A stretch of 64,000 nt of DNA from an uncultured Comamonadaceae bacterium (GCA_946482595.1 CAMLSD010000002.1:23125-87124), one strand, 5' to 3'; shown: positions 35,940-45,904, counted from the stretch's first letter. Numbers and translations are program-made. The notes: generated by a model from the sequence alone, not told the origin.

Positions 35940-37169
35940 TCAACGCGGCGGGTTCACGACGCTCACCCGCGAGCCGTCACGCACCCGGTCACCCGGGTAG
36001 ACGACCACCGCTTCGCCTTCGGCCAGCCCGCCATGCACCCAGGCGTGCGTGGCGTTTCGCGCCGTCACACCCACTTCGCGCCGCTCGACCTCGCCTGCGC
36101 GGTGCACGAAGGCAAACCACGCCGCACCGTCGCGGAACAAGGCACTCATCGGCGCCACCAGGGCGTCAGGCTGCGCCAGGGTGACGATGTTCACCTCGAC
36201 CTGGTAGCCATCACCCAAGCCCTGCCGTTCGTGCGGTGGCGACACGAAGTCGATGATCACGTTGACGCGTTGTTCCTCGATGCCCAGCGCCGACACCTTC
36301 GTGAAGGCCGAAGGCTCCACACGCCGCACCGTGCCGGCCAGCGGCGCGCCCTGGCCCCCGTCGATGCGAACCTTGGCGCCTGCCGGTACCCGCACCGCAT
36401 CGCTGGACAACAGGTCGACCACCACCTCCAGGTCGCTCGAGTCGGCCACCTCGACCAGGCCGGTGCCTGCCGCCACCGTGCCTTCGCTCTGGTGCAACAC
36501 CTTCAGCACGCGTCCTGTGACCGGCGAGATCAGCGGCAGGGCTGCCGTGCCACCCGTCGTGGTGCTGCCGGCCTGCGCAAGGCGCGGTTCGTCGCGAGCG
36601 CGCATCAGGGCGGCTCGAGCCTGGGCGAGGGTGTGGCCCGCGGCGTCCTCGGCACTGCGCGCCACGGCCAGCCCCTGCGTCTGCACCTGCAGCGCCAGTT
36701 CAGCCTGATCCCGTGCCGCAGCAGACAAGAACCCGTCACCCGCCAGCCGCTTCTGGCGCTCGAAGTCGGCACGCGCCTGTTGCTGCGAGGCTTCGGCCCG
36801 CGCCACTTCCGCGCGCGCCTGGGCCAGCGCCGCCTGTGCGGAACCCACCCGCTCGTTGAGTTCACGCACGGTGCGTGCGTCCAGCAACGAGGGCGAGGAA
36901 GGGTGCAGCATCGCGACCGGCTCGCCGGCCGTGACGGCATCGCCGGGACGCAGGTCGATGCGCGCCAGCCGCCCTGCAAGCGGTGACGAAACCAGGTAGC
37001 GCTCGCGCACCCGTGTGCGACCGGTCTCGTCGATCGTCTGTTCGAAAGCCTGCTTGCGTACCGTGGCCAGTTCCACCGGCACGGCATGCGGGCGCAACGC
37101 CCATGCCAGGCCACCAACCACCACCGCCGCCACGACGGCGCCCATCACCCACTGCCTGCGTTTCATCAT
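35940..37169 (-). CDS. HlyD-type periplasmic adaptor of an ABC exporter
   Basis: A 409-residue membrane-fusion protein. A single N-terminal helix (VMGAVVAAVVVGGLAWALRP) is followed by the split lipoyl/biotinyl-like halves (YLVSSPLAGRLARIDLRPGD and ALPLISPVTGRVLKVLHQSE) around a long alpha-helical hairpin (about 125-215), then a beta-barrel. It should link the FtsX-type permease to an outer-membrane channel, as in DevB/MacA systems. ATG 37169 overlaps the permease stop by four bases; the preceding gene order is ATPase, permease, adaptor. Confidence 0.9.
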   Translation of the reverse strand: MMKRRQWVMGAVVAAVVVGGLAWALRPHAVPVELATVRKQAFEQTIDETGRTRVRERYLVSSPLAGRLARIDLRPGDAVTAGEPVAMLHPSSPSLLDARTVRELNERVGSAQAALAQARAEVARAEASQQQARADFERQKRLAGDGFLSAAARDQAELALQVQTQGLAVARSAEDAAGHTLAQARAALMRARDEPRLAQAGSTTTGGTAALPLISPVTGRVLKVLHQSEGTVAAGTGLVEVADSSDLEVVVDLLSSDAVRVPAGAKVRIDGGQGAPLAGTVRRVEPSAFTKVSALGIEEQRVNVIIDFVSPPHERQGLGDGYQVEVNIVTLAQPDALVAPMSALFRDGAAWFAFVHRAGEVERREVGVTARNATHAWVHGGLAEGEAVVVYPGDRVRDGSRVSVVNPPR

Positions 37170-39517
37170 TCCCTCGTCTTCAGGACACCCACCAGGTCGA
37201 GCCGGTCGATCTGGCGCCGCACGATCAGGGCACTGAACACCCCTGCTGCCAGCACCACCAGGCTGGCATAGGCGTAGGTCGACGGCCGGATGATCATCGG
37301 GATGGCAAAGGTCTCGCTGTGGATCAGCCCCACGATCAGTGCCGACAGGCCGTGGCCGAACCACCAGCCCAGCGGCAGGGCCACCAGCATCTCCAGCGCC
37401 AGCTCGCCCAGCAACAGGGCCGACACCTCGCCCCGCGTGAAACCCAGCACCCGCAGGCTGGCCAGCTCCCAGGCGCGTTCAGCCAATGCAATGCGTGCAT
37501 GGTTGTAGACCACCCCCACGGCGATCGTGCCGGCCAGCACCGTCAGCACCATCGTGAACACCAGGATGTTGCGGGCCGAGGTCTCGCGGAAGTTGCGGAT
37601 GATCGGCGCCAGCTCCATCGCGTGCGCCAGCCGGGGCGTGCGCTTGACCTCCTGCAGGAAGGCGTCGCGTTCGCTCATGTCGAGCTGAAGTCGGGCGCCC
37701 GAGATCAATTCACCTTCGCCGAGCAGACGATTCAACGCGTCCAGGCGCATGTAGCCCTGCAGCCCCATCGCTTCGCCGACCAGCTCGACCACCGGCACCT
37801 CACGCACCAGACGGCGCCCCTGCAGGAACTCCACACGCACCAGGTCACCCCGGGCCAGGCCCAGCCTTGCGGCAAGCCGTTCATTCAGCACCAGGCCTTC
37901 GGGCGGCAGGTCCACCGGGCGCAGAGCCGGGTCGCGCAGCACGCGCAGCTGGCTGTCATCGCTCAGCCCGGTCACGTTGGTTCGGTAGTCCAGATGTCCA
38001 TGGTGCAGGCGCACCACCGCGGTACGGTCGCCCTCGGCACGGATCACACCGGGCAGGCGCTGCAGCGCATGCAGTGCGGAACGCGGTACCGCCTCGCCCA
38101 TGACGACGCTCACGTCCTGCCGTTCGCGCATGCGCAGTTCCACCTCGAGCAGATGTTCGATCGCATCGCCCCACCAGGTGCCCGACACCAGGATGGCCGT
38201 GGCCGCGGCGATGCCCACCGAAGTGAAGATCGCCCGTGCAGGCCGACGCTCCATGTCGCGCAGGATCATGCGCACAGCCGGTGACTGCAGCCGCGTGAAA
38301 CCCAGGCGCTCCAGCAGGGTGGCCCGGTAGACGGGCGGTGCGGCCGGGCGCATCGCGTCGGCCGGCGCCAGCCGCACGATGCGCACGATGGCCTGCAAGG
38401 CAGCGGCCGTGCCCGCGGTCAGCGCCGCACCCGAGCCGGCCAGCACGATCCACACGGAAAGCCGGTAATCGAAGGTCGGGAAGTGGAAGAAGCGCGCGTA
38501 AAGCTCGCTCAGCATGCGCCCGAGCCAGGCGCCCGACACCACTCCGATCACCAGACCGATCGCCACGATCAGCAGCACGTACTTGAGGTAGTGCCCTGCG
38601 ATGGCGAGATTCGGACACCCCAGGGCCTTGAGCGCCGCGATCTGCGAGCGCTGCGTGCCGATCTGGCGCATCAGCACGACGTTCAGCAGAAACACCGCCA
38701 CGCCGAGGAACACGCTGGGCAGCACCAGCCCGAACACCCGCATCTCGTCGATCTCCTGCGACAACGCGCGATGCGAGACCTGCTCGGCCCGGCCATGGGC
38801 GCCAGTGCCGCCATACGGCGCGAGCAGGCGGTCGAGCCGGTCGATGGCAGCCTGCGCGTTGGCACCGGGCACCAGCCGCAGCGTCACGCGGTTGAACGCA
38901 CCTTCCATGTTGAAGGCGCCGGCCAGGCGTGGCCGTCCGATCCAGAACACTCCGAAGCTCTTTTCGTCACCGGCACCGGGGCTGGCCGCGAAGACGTACT
39001 CCGGCGACAGCACCGTGCCGACAATCTGCAGGAGTTCGCGCTTTCCGTTGAGCAGCACGGCCACCGAATCGCCCGGCCCCAGGTTGCGCGCACGGGCAAA
39101 GCTGTCGCTCACCAGCACCTGGTTGGATGCGGGCTGGTCGATCCAGCGCCCCCGGATCAGCGCCAACCGGTTCATGCGCAGCTCGCCACGCTCGGGCAGT
39201 GCCACCATCCGGGCCGTCAGCGGTTCGGGCACGCCGGGCAGGTCGAGCATCACGTCATGGGTCAGACCCGCCTGCGCGTCAGCCACACCGGGCAGGTCGA
39301 TCAGCCGGGCCTCCAGGCTGTTGGGCACCCGCCGCGCCGCGGCAAAGACCTCGGCAAAACGGGCCACGTCGTAGTAGGCCGCCTGCATCGAGCGCAACGA
39401 GTCATAGGTCGAAAGCGCGGCGCAGAAGGCCGCCACCCCACTGGCCACCACCAGCGCGATCGTCACGACCTGACCCTTGGCCCGCCACATGTCGCGCCAC
39501 AGCTTGAGGTCCAGCAT
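37166..39517 (-). CDS. FtsX-type ABC transporter permease (two-domain)
   Basis: A 783-residue permease with two FtsX-type repeats. The N terminus (LKLWRDMWRAKGQVVTIALV) leads into a large periplasmic domain (about 45-260), then three helices (first GLVLPSVFLGVAVFLLNVVL) and a fourth helix at VWIVLAGSGAALTAGTAAAL. A second such unit ends at SALIVRRQIDRLDLVGVLK. Such long MacB/LolC-like permeases move lipids, lipoproteins or peptides. ATG 39517 follows the ATPase stop by two bases; a GTG at 39523 is an alternative start. Confidence 0.88.
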   Translation of the reverse strand: MLDLKLWRDMWRAKGQVVTIALVVASGVAAFCAALSTYDSLRSMQAAYYDVARFAEVFAAARRVPNSLEARLIDLPGVADAQAGLTHDVMLDLPGVPEPLTARMVALPERGELRMNRLALIRGRWIDQPASNQVLVSDSFARARNLGPGDSVAVLLNGKRELLQIVGTVLSPEYVFAASPGAGDEKSFGVFWIGRPRLAGAFNMEGAFNRVTLRLVPGANAQAAIDRLDRLLAPYGGTGAHGRAEQVSHRALSQEIDEMRVFGLVLPSVFLGVAVFLLNVVLMRQIGTQRSQIAALKALGCPNLAIAGHYLKYVLLIVAIGLVIGVVSGAWLGRMLSELYARFFHFPTFDYRLSVWIVLAGSGAALTAGTAAALQAIVRIVRLAPADAMRPAAPPVYRATLLERLGFTRLQSPAVRMILRDMERRPARAIFTSVGIAAATAILVSGTWWGDAIEHLLEVELRMRERQDVSVVMGEAVPRSALHALQRLPGVIRAEGDRTAVVRLHHGHLDYRTNVTGLSDDSQLRVLRDPALRPVDLPPEGLVLNERLAARLGLARGDLVRVEFLQGRRLVREVPVVELVGEAMGLQGYMRLDALNRLLGEGELISGARLQLDMSERDAFLQEVKRTPRLAHAMELAPIIRNFRETSARNILVFTMVLTVLAGTIAVGVVYNHARIALAERAWELASLRVLGFTRGEVSALLLGELALEMLVALPLGWWFGHGLSALIVGLIHSETFAIPMIIRPSTYAYASLVVLAAGVFSALIVRRQIDRLDLVGVLKTRE

Positions 39518-39519
39518 GC

Positions 39520-40275
39520 TCACCAGGCGATCTCCCCGGGGTCGACCTTGTGGGCGTTCACCTCCACGCTGGCGATGCGGCCGTCGGCCATGCGCATCAC
39601 CCGGTCGGCCATGCCGGCAATCGGCGCGTTGTGCGTGATCACCGCCGCCGTGGTGCCCAGCTCGCGGTTGATGCGCGCGATCGCCTGCAGCACCACCCGC
39701 CCGGTGCTGTGATCGAGTGCACCGGTGGGCTCGTCACACAGCAGCACGTCGGGTCGCTTGGCAATCGCGCGGGCGATGGCCACGCGCTGCTGTTCGCCGC
39801 CCGAAAGCTGGGCCGGGTAGTGGTCCAGCCTTTCCTCGAGGTCGACCATGGCCAGCGCCTCTTCGGGGCGCATCGGGTGCTGTGCCATCTCCGTCACGAG
39901 TGCCACGTTCTCGCGTGCGGTGAGTGACGGGATCAGGTTGTAGAACTGAAACACGAAGCCCACATGCTCGCGCCGATAACGTGTGAGTTCGGACTCGGAG
40001 GCATGGCTCAGGTCGTGGTCTCGCCACAGGGCCGTGCCGGAGGTGGGTGTGTCCAGCCCACCCAGGATGTTCAGCAATGTGGACTTGCCACTGCCCGACG
40101 GCCCGAGCAGCACGATGAATTCGCCGGCCCGGATATCCAGGTCGACACCGCGCAAGGCATGCACCTCGATCTCGCCCATGCGATAGACCTTGCACAGGCC
40201 GCGCGCCATGAACACCACCTCGCCAGGTGGTCGCGGCGCCGGGGGTTCTGTTTCGGGAGCTCCCATGTGCTGCAT
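39520..40275 (-). CDS. ABC transporter ATPase, LolD/MacB type
   Basis: A 251-residue ATPase. Walker [11 protein letters not shown]-loop [20 protein letters not shown], signature [14 protein letters not shown] and Walker [13 protein letters not shown] are all intact. The closing H-loop is [15 protein letters not shown] 40275 is chosen because AGGAC lies about eight bases upstream; ATG 40266 lacks a ribosome-binding site. It energises the two-domain FtsX permease encoded next. Two FNR-like dyads precede it. Confidence 0.92.
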   Translation of the reverse strand: MQHMGAPETEPPAPRPPGEVVFMARGLCKVYRMGEIEVHALRGVDLDIRAGEFIVLLGPSGSGKSTLLNILGGLDTPTSGTALWRDHDLSHASESELTRYRREHVGFVFQFYNLIPSLTARENVALVTEMAQHPMRPEEALAMVDLEERLDHYPAQLSGGEQQRVAIARAIAKRPDVLLCDEPTGALDHSTGRVVLQAIARINRELGTTAAVITHNAPIAGMADRVMRMADGRIASVEVNAHKVDPGEIAW

Positions 40276-40300
40276 GGTGCGTCCTGCCGCAGGGGCAGTG

Positions 40301-40343
40301 TTGAGGCAGATCAAGCGTCAGCTTCGCCGTTGACTCAGGTCAA
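40301..40343. promoter_or_regulatory. Tandem FNR/ANR-like dyads between exporter and lipoprotein genes
   Basis: TTGAC-TCAG-GTCAA at 40330-40343 is a full FNR-type dyad (5-4-5). A second, one-mismatch copy TTGAG-GCAG-ATCAA occupies 40301-40314. They lie between the divergent ABC-exporter operon (start 40275) and the lipoprotein gene (start 40378), with centres 29 bases apart. The position fits better to the exporter side (centre of the far site 61 bases before its ATG). Confidence 0.5.
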
Positions 40344-40377
40344 TGCCGCACTGCAGTGGCTGGCCGACGATGACACC

Positions 40378-41001
40378 ATGACCGCTGTATCCCGCCGCGC
40401 CCGTTCAGGCCCACGCCGAAGGCCTCGCCCGGGTCTCGTGATGTTGTCGCTGATGGCTGCAGCCCTGCTGAAAGCCGGCTGCAGCGGCCTGCTGCCGCGC
40501 GGCACGGCCGATGTCGTCTCGACCTTCCACAGTTTCGAGGCCGCACGCGAGGCCATCGAGCGTATCGAGCCGTACCACACGCGCGAGGCCGATCTGCCGG
40601 CGATGGGTTTCGACCCACAGGGCCTGGGCAATGTGCGGCTCATTCCCTACCCCGAGTTGATCGCCCGGCTGACCCCCAACCCCGGTGTACCGCTGGAGGC
40701 GGTCGACCCCGGCATCCGCGACTGCATCCTGGCGCGCCAGGCCTGCCGCGCCTACGAGTTCACGATGGAACGGCAGACGCGCGTGCGCGAGGGCCCGTTC
40801 CTGCTGGACTTCCTGAATTTTCGGCGCACCACGGTGATCACCGGCTGGCGCTTCGAGGGCCTGATCGTGGTGAGCCATGGGGTGGTGCTGTTTCGCAACC
40901 ACGGCGGTGCACCGGCCATCGAGCGGGTGGACCGCCAGGTCAACCCGCTGGGCCCGCTGCAGCCCGCCGGCGAGGCGGCCGGCGCCTTGCTGACGCGCTG
41001 A
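40378..41001 (+). CDS. Putative lipoprotein
   Basis: A 207-residue protein. Positively charged N terminus (RRARSGPRRRPRPG), then a hydrophobic helix and lipobox LLKAGC, so probably lipid-anchored. The mature part has STFHSFEAAREAIERIEPYH and TVITGWRFEGLIVVSHGVVL; no family recognised. It is divergent from the ABC exporter and shares its FNR-like control region. ATG 40378 is the only reasonable start. Confidence 0.65.
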   Translation: MTAVSRRARSGPRRRPRPGLVMLSLMAAALLKAGCSGLLPRGTADVVSTFHSFEAAREAIERIEPYHTREADLPAMGFDPQGLGNVRLIPYPELIARLTPNPGVPLEAVDPGIRDCILARQACRAYEFTMERQTRVREGPFLLDFLNFRRTTVITGWRFEGLIVVSHGVVLFRNHGGAPAIERVDRQVNPLGPLQPAGEAAGALLTR

Positions 41002-41025
41002 GGCCGGCGCTGCGCCGACCATGTC

Positions 41026-41865
41026 TCAGTGCGACATCAGCACCGGCAGGGTCATGTGGGCCAGCACCGTGCGAGTCACGCCACCGAGCACGAACTCGCG
41101 CAGCCGGGAATGCCCGTAGCCGCCCATCACGAGCAGGTCGGCACTCACGTCGGCCGCGCGTGACAGCAGCGCGTTGCCCGGATCGATGCCGGTGACCTCG
41201 ATGCTCGCCCGCACGGTCACGCCGTGACGCGCCAGCCAGCGCACGCACTCGTCGAATGCCAGGCGCTGCTCGGCGCCTTCAGCCGAAGAGCCACAGAAGT
41301 GCACCAGATGAATCTGCTCCGCGCGCTGCAGGACGGGCAGGGCATCGCTCATGGCGCGAGCCGATTCGCGCCCGGGATGCCACGCCGCCAGCACGACCCG
41401 CCCGACCGACTCGGTACTGCCCGTGTACGGCACCACCAGCACCGGCCGCCCGGCATGCAGCAGCACCTGCTGAGGAAAGTCGCGCGCCACGGCACCCTTC
41501 ACGTCAGGGTCGCTCTGGCCGATCACCACGAGGTCCGCGCTGCGGGCCTGCACCACCGTGGCATTCAAGGCTTCGGCCCGTGGCGTCCGAACTTCGTATG
41601 ACGGCAGTTGAAGGCGCCTTGCCTGCTGCTCGAAGTGTTCGGCAATCTCCTGGGCGCGCTTTTCGAGGTATTCGAGCGAGAGCTGGATGTAGTTGGCCGA
41701 ACCACCCAGCGCCGGGCCGACCTGACCGGGCATGTCGAGCAGGCCGGTGGGCGACAGCCCCACCAGATGCGCTTCATGCAGCCGCGCCCAGGCAGCCGCG
41801 AGCGCCACCCGCACCGGGCAGCGCGCTTGTTCATCCAGATGTACGAGGAGGGTCTTGTAGCTCAT
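41026..41865 (-). CDS. Universal stress protein, tandem UspA domains
   Basis: A 279-residue protein with two UspA-like halves. The N-terminal half (YKTLLVHLDEQARCPVRVAL) ends in VLVVPYTGS. The second half ends with the nucleotide-binding motif GGYGHSRLREFVLGGVTRTV (G-2x-G-9x-G-S/T type). The N-terminal half lacks a clear ATP motif, so only the second probably binds nucleotide. It is downstream of the hemerythrin gene (33 bases) and likely in one operon with it. Confidence 0.92.
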   Translation of the reverse strand: MSYKTLLVHLDEQARCPVRVALAAAWARLHEAHLVGLSPTGLLDMPGQVGPALGGSANYIQLSLEYLEKRAQEIAEHFEQQARRLQLPSYEVRTPRAEALNATVVQARSADLVVIGQSDPDVKGAVARDFPQQVLLHAGRPVLVVPYTGSTESVGRVVLAAWHPGRESARAMSDALPVLQRAEQIHLVHFCGSSAEGAEQRLAFDECVRWLARHGVTVRASIEVTGIDPGNALLSRAADVSADLLVMGGYGHSRLREFVLGGVTRTVLAHMTLPVLMSH

Positions 41866-41898
41866 GGCGAGGCTCGTCGGTGAGGGGGGTCTGCCGGT

Positions 41899-42474
41899 TC
41901 AGCCCAGGCCGATCGGGGCCGGGACGATGTTGACGATGCGGCTGAACAGCGCACGGTATTCATCTTCGGGCGCATGGCCGTTGAGCGGATCGCAGTTGGC
42001 ACCGAAGGCTTCGTCCAGCCGATCCCAGTCGTCGGCACGTAGCACCTGCTCGGCCAGCGGCAGGACTTCCTGCTCCTCCACCGTCATGTGGGCCAGGTAG
42101 AAGTCGACATAGCGCTGCGCCGCCAGCTCGAAGGCTGCGCGGCGCGGCTCGCCCATCATCTCGAACGCCAGCAGCGCATGCTCCAGGTCACGGATCGCCC
42201 GCTCGCCACGTGCGTGGTCGGCATCGAGCTGGTCCAGCAGGCTGCGCGCCAGCGGTGTGCGCGCCCGCAGCGCCGGGAACAGCAGTTCCGACTCCTTGCG
42301 GTGATGGCGCTTCTCGGGGAACTCGTCGACATAGAAGATCATGGCGCGCAGTACCGCAAAGTCCGGCAGCGTGCCCTCGAGCCGATGCCGGTTCAGCAGC
42401 AGCAGCACCGAGCGCAGCATCGCTGCCAGCGCTGCGTGTTCGTCGCGGATCACGCTCAGGGTGAGATGGTTCAT
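41899..42474 (-). CDS. Hemerythrin HHE domain protein
   Basis: A 191-residue four-helix protein. The metal-ligand residues are in RDEHAALAAMLRSVLLLLNR, DEFPEKRHHRKESELLFPAL, DADHARGERAIRDLEHAL and AHMTVEEQEVLPLAEQVL. This is the H...H-x3-E...H...H-x4-E-type pattern of diiron hemerythrin-like proteins, which bind O2 or NO or repair iron-sulfur clusters. Eight bases downstream of the DksA/TraR gene. Its presence fits the low-oxygen theme of the block. Confidence 0.9.
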   Translation of the reverse strand: MNHLTLSVIRDEHAALAAMLRSVLLLLNRHRLEGTLPDFAVLRAMIFYVDEFPEKRHHRKESELLFPALRARTPLARSLLDQLDADHARGERAIRDLEHALLAFEMMGEPRRAAFELAAQRYVDFYLAHMTVEEQEVLPLAEQVLRADDWDRLDEAFGANCDPLNGHAPEDEYRALFSRIVNIVPAPIGLG

Positions 42475-42481
42475 GCGGGCC

Positions 42482-42829
42482 TCAGCTCGGGTGATGCAGT
42501 TCGTGGTCTCGCTGGCAGCTGATGCAGCGTGTGGCAGAGGGTTCGGCGGCAAGCCGCTGCGGCGAGATCGCCGCACCACATTCGACGCACTCGGCGAAAT
42601 GGCCGCTGTCCAGGCGCTGCAGGGCCAGCTCGATGTCGCGCAACTCGCGCAGGTCGCGCTCCACGCCGGCCTGGATCACCTCCTGGCCGGCACGACGCTC
42701 GGCCAGGTCAGCCCGCCCGGTGGCCGTGGCGGGGTCGAGCGCATGTTCACCTTCGCGCACTTCCTCGCGCAGGGCCTGCTGCCGCTGCAGCAGCCTGGTA
42801 CGAAGTTGATCGATCGACAGTGGATCCAT
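42482..42829 (-). CDS. DksA/TraR-family zinc-finger protein
   Basis: A 115-residue protein. A coiled-coil-like N-terminal helix pair (LLQRQQALREEVREGEHALD) is followed by CVECGAAISPQRLAAEPSAT with a second pair CISCQ, forming a four-cysteine zinc finger. Members bind the secondary channel of RNA polymerase with or without ppGpp. The short acidic tip of true DksA is not obvious, so it may be a TraR/DksA2-like protein. Start 42829 is used; a dyad of FNR type is centred 93 bases upstream. Confidence 0.86.
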   Translation of the reverse strand: MDPLSIDQLRTRLLQRQQALREEVREGEHALDPATATGRADLAERRAGQEVIQAGVERDLRELRDIELALQRLDSGHFAECVECGAAISPQRLAAEPSATRCISCQRDHELHHPS

Positions 42830-42915
42830 GGCATGCAACCTGCGTGATTCGGGTGATCGGCGGCCCGGCGGCCGTGCGCGTTGAACCATTCTTGGGCGTC
42901 CGCAGCGCCGGGACA

Positions 42916-42975
42916 TTGAGATGCATCAATGCGGCTTGTCGTCCCGGCGCCCCCGGCGGCCTTGACCAAGGTCAA
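42916..42975. promoter_or_regulatory. Pair of FNR/ANR-like dyads between divergent genes
   Basis: TTGAC-CAAG-GTCAA (42962-42975) is a full FNR-type dyad and faces the acyl-CoA synthetase gene; a -10-like CATAGT lies 22 bases downstream (42998-43003), as in class II FNR promoters. TTGAG-ATGC-ATCAA (42916-42929) is a one-mismatch dyad. On the minus strand it is followed 22 bases later by AAGAAT (42888-42893), which fits the DksA/TraR gene. Two correctly spaced promoters make chance unlikely. Confidence 0.6.
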
Positions 42976-43045
42976 CGCTGCTGCACGGCACGGCGGTCAT
43001 AGTGCTGCGGCACACTCGATTCCCCCTGAACCTGGACACACACCC

Positions 43046-45733
43046 ATGAGCATCCGCAACCTCGAGCGACTGTTCAAGCCGGCCAGCGTGGCCGTGGTCG
43101 GCGCGTCGGACCGCGAGGGCAGCGTGGGTTCGCTGGTCATGCGCAACCTGCGCGACGGCGGGTTTGCCGGGCCGATCTGGCCGGTCAACCCGGCCCGTGC
43201 CATGGTGGCCGGGCTGCCCGCCTGGCCGGACATCGCCACCTTGCCGGCCACCCCCGACCTGGCGGTCATCTGCACCCCTGCACGCACGGTGCCCGCGATC
43301 ATCGAGCAACTGGGGCAAAAGGGCACCCGCGCAGCCGTGGTGCTCAGCGCCGGGTTGCGCGAGACCCTGGACGGCGGCAGCGGCACGATCGAGCAGGCCA
43401 TGCTCGACGCGGCCCGGCCGCACCTGCTGCGCATCCTCGGCCCCAACTGCGTGGGCCTGCTCGTGCCCGGCTCGCGGCTGAACGCAAGTTTTGCCCACGC
43501 CAGTGCGGCACCCGGTCCGCTGGCCTTCGTGTCGCAGTCGGGCGCATTGACCACCGCCTTGCTCGACTGGGCCAATGCGCGATCCATCGGCTTCTCGCAC
43601 TTCATCTCGCTGGGTGAGGGCGCCGACGTCGACGTGGCCGACCTGCTCGACTACCTGGGCAGCGACCCCGGCACGCGGGCCATCCTGCTGTACCTGGAGT
43701 CGATCCGAGGTGCGCGCAAGTTCATGTCGGCCGCACGCGCCGCCGCCCGCAACAAGCCGGTGCTGGTCGTCAAGGCCGGACGCGCCCCGGAGGGTGCCAA
43801 GGCGGCCAGCTCGCATACCGGCGCGCTGGCCGGAGCCGACGGGGTGTTCGACGCAGCGATCCGCCGCGCCGGCATGTTGCGGGTGAACACGCTGGACGAA
43901 CTCTTCGACGCTGCCGAAACCCTGGCCCGTGTGCGCAGCCTGCGCGGTGAACGGCTGGCCATCGTCACCAACGGCGGCGGTGCCGGGGTGCTGGCCGCCG
44001 ATGCTCTGGCCCTGGCCGGCGGCGTGCTGGCTGACCTGTCCGCCGACACCCTGGCGACGCTGGACCGTCACCTGCCCGCCACCTGGTCGCACGGCAACCC
44101 GGTCGACCTGATCGGCGATGCGCCGGTGGAGCGCTACACGGCCGCACTCGACGTGCTGCTGCACGACCGGCAGGTCGATGCGGTGCTGTTCATGCATGCA
44201 CCCACCGCCGTGGTGCCGAGTGCCGACATCGCCCGCGCCTGCCTGCCGCACATGCGCTCGGTGCCGGCCCGGCCGGTGCTGACCAGCTGGCTGGGCGGCA
44301 CGGCCGTGCAGGAGGCCCGCACCCTGTGCGCCGAGGCCGGCGTGCCGACCTACGACACACCCGAACGTGCCGTGGCGGCCTTCATGCAGCTCGTGAACTA
44401 CCGGCGCAACCAGGACAACCTGCTCGAATCGCCCGGTTCACTCGCCACGTCCACCGCCCCCGACCTCGATGCGGCACGTGATGTCATTGCCGCTGTGTTG
44501 TCCGACGGCCGGGAGTGGCTGGACGAGCCCGAGTCCAAGCGCCTGCTGGCCGCCTACGGCCTGCCGGTGGCCGACACGCGGGTGGTGCGCGACGTCGACG
44601 ACGCCCTGCACGCGGCCCAGGCCATCGGCTACCCGGTGGTGCTGAAGATCCTGTCGCCGCAGATCTCGCACAAGTCCGACGTGGGCGGTGTCGCCCTGGA
44701 CCTGCAGGACCCGGACGCCTTGCGCACCGCCGCCGAGCAGATGCTGGCGCGGGTGCATCGCCTGCGTCCCGACGCCACGGTCAGCGGCTTCACCGTGCAG
44801 TCCATGGTGGAGCGCCCCCGGGCCCACGAGCTGATCGTCGGCCTGTCGACCGACCCGATCTTCGGCCCCACCGTGCTGTTCGGCCAGGGCGGCACAGCGG
44901 TCGAGGTCATGGGCGATCGGGCCCTGGCCCTGCCGCCGCTCAACAAGGCACTGGCACGCCGACTGGTGGCCGGCACACGCGTGTCCCGCCTGCTGGCCGG
45001 CTACCGTGACCGGCCGGCCGCCGACGAAGACGCGATCTGCGACTGCATCCTGAAGGTGTCGCAGATGGCGTGCGACCTGCCGCAGGTGCAGGAGCTCGAC
45101 ATCAACCCGCTGCTGGCCGATGCGCATGGCGTGATCGCGCTGGACGCGCGTGTGCGGGTGCGTGCCTCCTCGGGGCGCCCCGGCGCACACCTCGCGATCC
45201 GCCCCTACCCGAGCGAGCTGGAAACCCGGCTGAGCCTGTTGGGCCGCGACGTGCTGCTGCGCCCCATTCGCCCCGAGGACGAACCGCTGCTGCGTGAGTT
45301 CTATGCCCGTGCCGAACCCGAAGACATGCGACTGCGCTTTTTCATGAGTCGCCGGGAAGTGCCACACAGCGAACTGGCCCGCTACAGCCAGATCGACTAC
45401 GACCGCGACATGACCCTGGTGGCCCTGCCCGCTGACGGCGGTGCGCCGCAATTGCTCGGTGAGGTGAGGGCGGTCTGCGACCCCGACAACCGGGTTGCCG
45501 AGTTCGCGATCCAGATCGGGCGCGACTGGCAGGGACGCGGCCTGGGCCTGGCCCTGATGCAAAGGCTGATCGACTACCTGCGCGAACGCGGCACGGGCGC
45601 GCTCGTTGGCGAGTGCCTGCCCGAGAACCGGGGCATGCAGCGCCTGGCCCAGCGCCTGGGCTTCACGGTGAGTCTGCCGGCGCAGAGCGGGGAACACTGC
45701 GAGCTTCGCCTGCAGTTGGGGGCGCGGGGCTGA
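43046..45733 (+). CDS. Acetyl-CoA synthetase (ADP-forming)-like protein fused to GNAT acetyltransferase
   Basis: An 895-residue multidomain protein. A CoA-binding domain (about 1-130; KPASVAVVGASDREGSVGSL) and succinyl-CoA ligase-like domain (about 150-460) carry the phosphohistidine motif SSHTGALAG (H257). An ATP-grasp domain (about 480-700) and a GNAT domain (about 720-890; IGRDWQGRGLGLALMQRLID) follow. The domain order is that of the Pat/PatZ-type lysine acetyltransferase family that acetylates and inactivates acyl-CoA synthetases. It may serve acetate/acyl-CoA control under low oxygen, which fits the FNR-type promoter upstream. Acetyltransferase activity is inferred. Confidence 0.92.
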   Translation: MSIRNLERLFKPASVAVVGASDREGSVGSLVMRNLRDGGFAGPIWPVNPARAMVAGLPAWPDIATLPATPDLAVICTPARTVPAIIEQLGQKGTRAAVVLSAGLRETLDGGSGTIEQAMLDAARPHLLRILGPNCVGLLVPGSRLNASFAHASAAPGPLAFVSQSGALTTALLDWANARSIGFSHFISLGEGADVDVADLLDYLGSDPGTRAILLYLESIRGARKFMSAARAAARNKPVLVVKAGRAPEGAKAASSHTGALAGADGVFDAAIRRAGMLRVNTLDELFDAAETLARVRSLRGERLAIVTNGGGAGVLAADALALAGGVLADLSADTLATLDRHLPATWSHGNPVDLIGDAPVERYTAALDVLLHDRQVDAVLFMHAPTAVVPSADIARACLPHMRSVPARPVLTSWLGGTAVQEARTLCAEAGVPTYDTPERAVAAFMQLVNYRRNQDNLLESPGSLATSTAPDLDAARDVIAAVLSDGREWLDEPESKRLLAAYGLPVADTRVVRDVDDALHAAQAIGYPVVLKILSPQISHKSDVGGVALDLQDPDALRTAAEQMLARVHRLRPDATVSGFTVQSMVERPRAHELIVGLSTDPIFGPTVLFGQGGTAVEVMGDRALALPPLNKALARRLVAGTRVSRLLAGYRDRPAADEDAICDCILKVSQMACDLPQVQELDINPLLADAHGVIALDARVRVRASSGRPGAHLAIRPYPSELETRLSLLGRDVLLRPIRPEDEPLLREFYARAEPEDMRLRFFMSRREVPHSELARYSQIDYDRDMTLVALPADGGAPQLLGEVRAVCDPDNRVAEFAIQIGRDWQGRGLGLALMQRLIDYLRERGTGALVGECLPENRGMQRLAQRLGFTVSLPAQSGEHCELRLQLGARG

Positions 45734-45904
45734 GCCACCATGGCATGAGCGACGAGGCAAGCCGTGCAGCCGGTCTGCGCGGCCGGCGTGTGCGGGCGAT
45801 GGGGGGCGCTGTACCTGCGTTGGGTGATGCCGGCGCTGGCAGGATTTTCGTCGGTGTCGCGTGGGCACCGGGTTGGGATGCGAGGCCGCGAGCCCTCTCC
45901 CCCG

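Noticed and set aside
42926..44251. 441-residue minus-strand frame opposite the acyl-CoA synthetase gene
   Set aside because: Shadow frame without domains; the plus-strand gene has strong family motifs.
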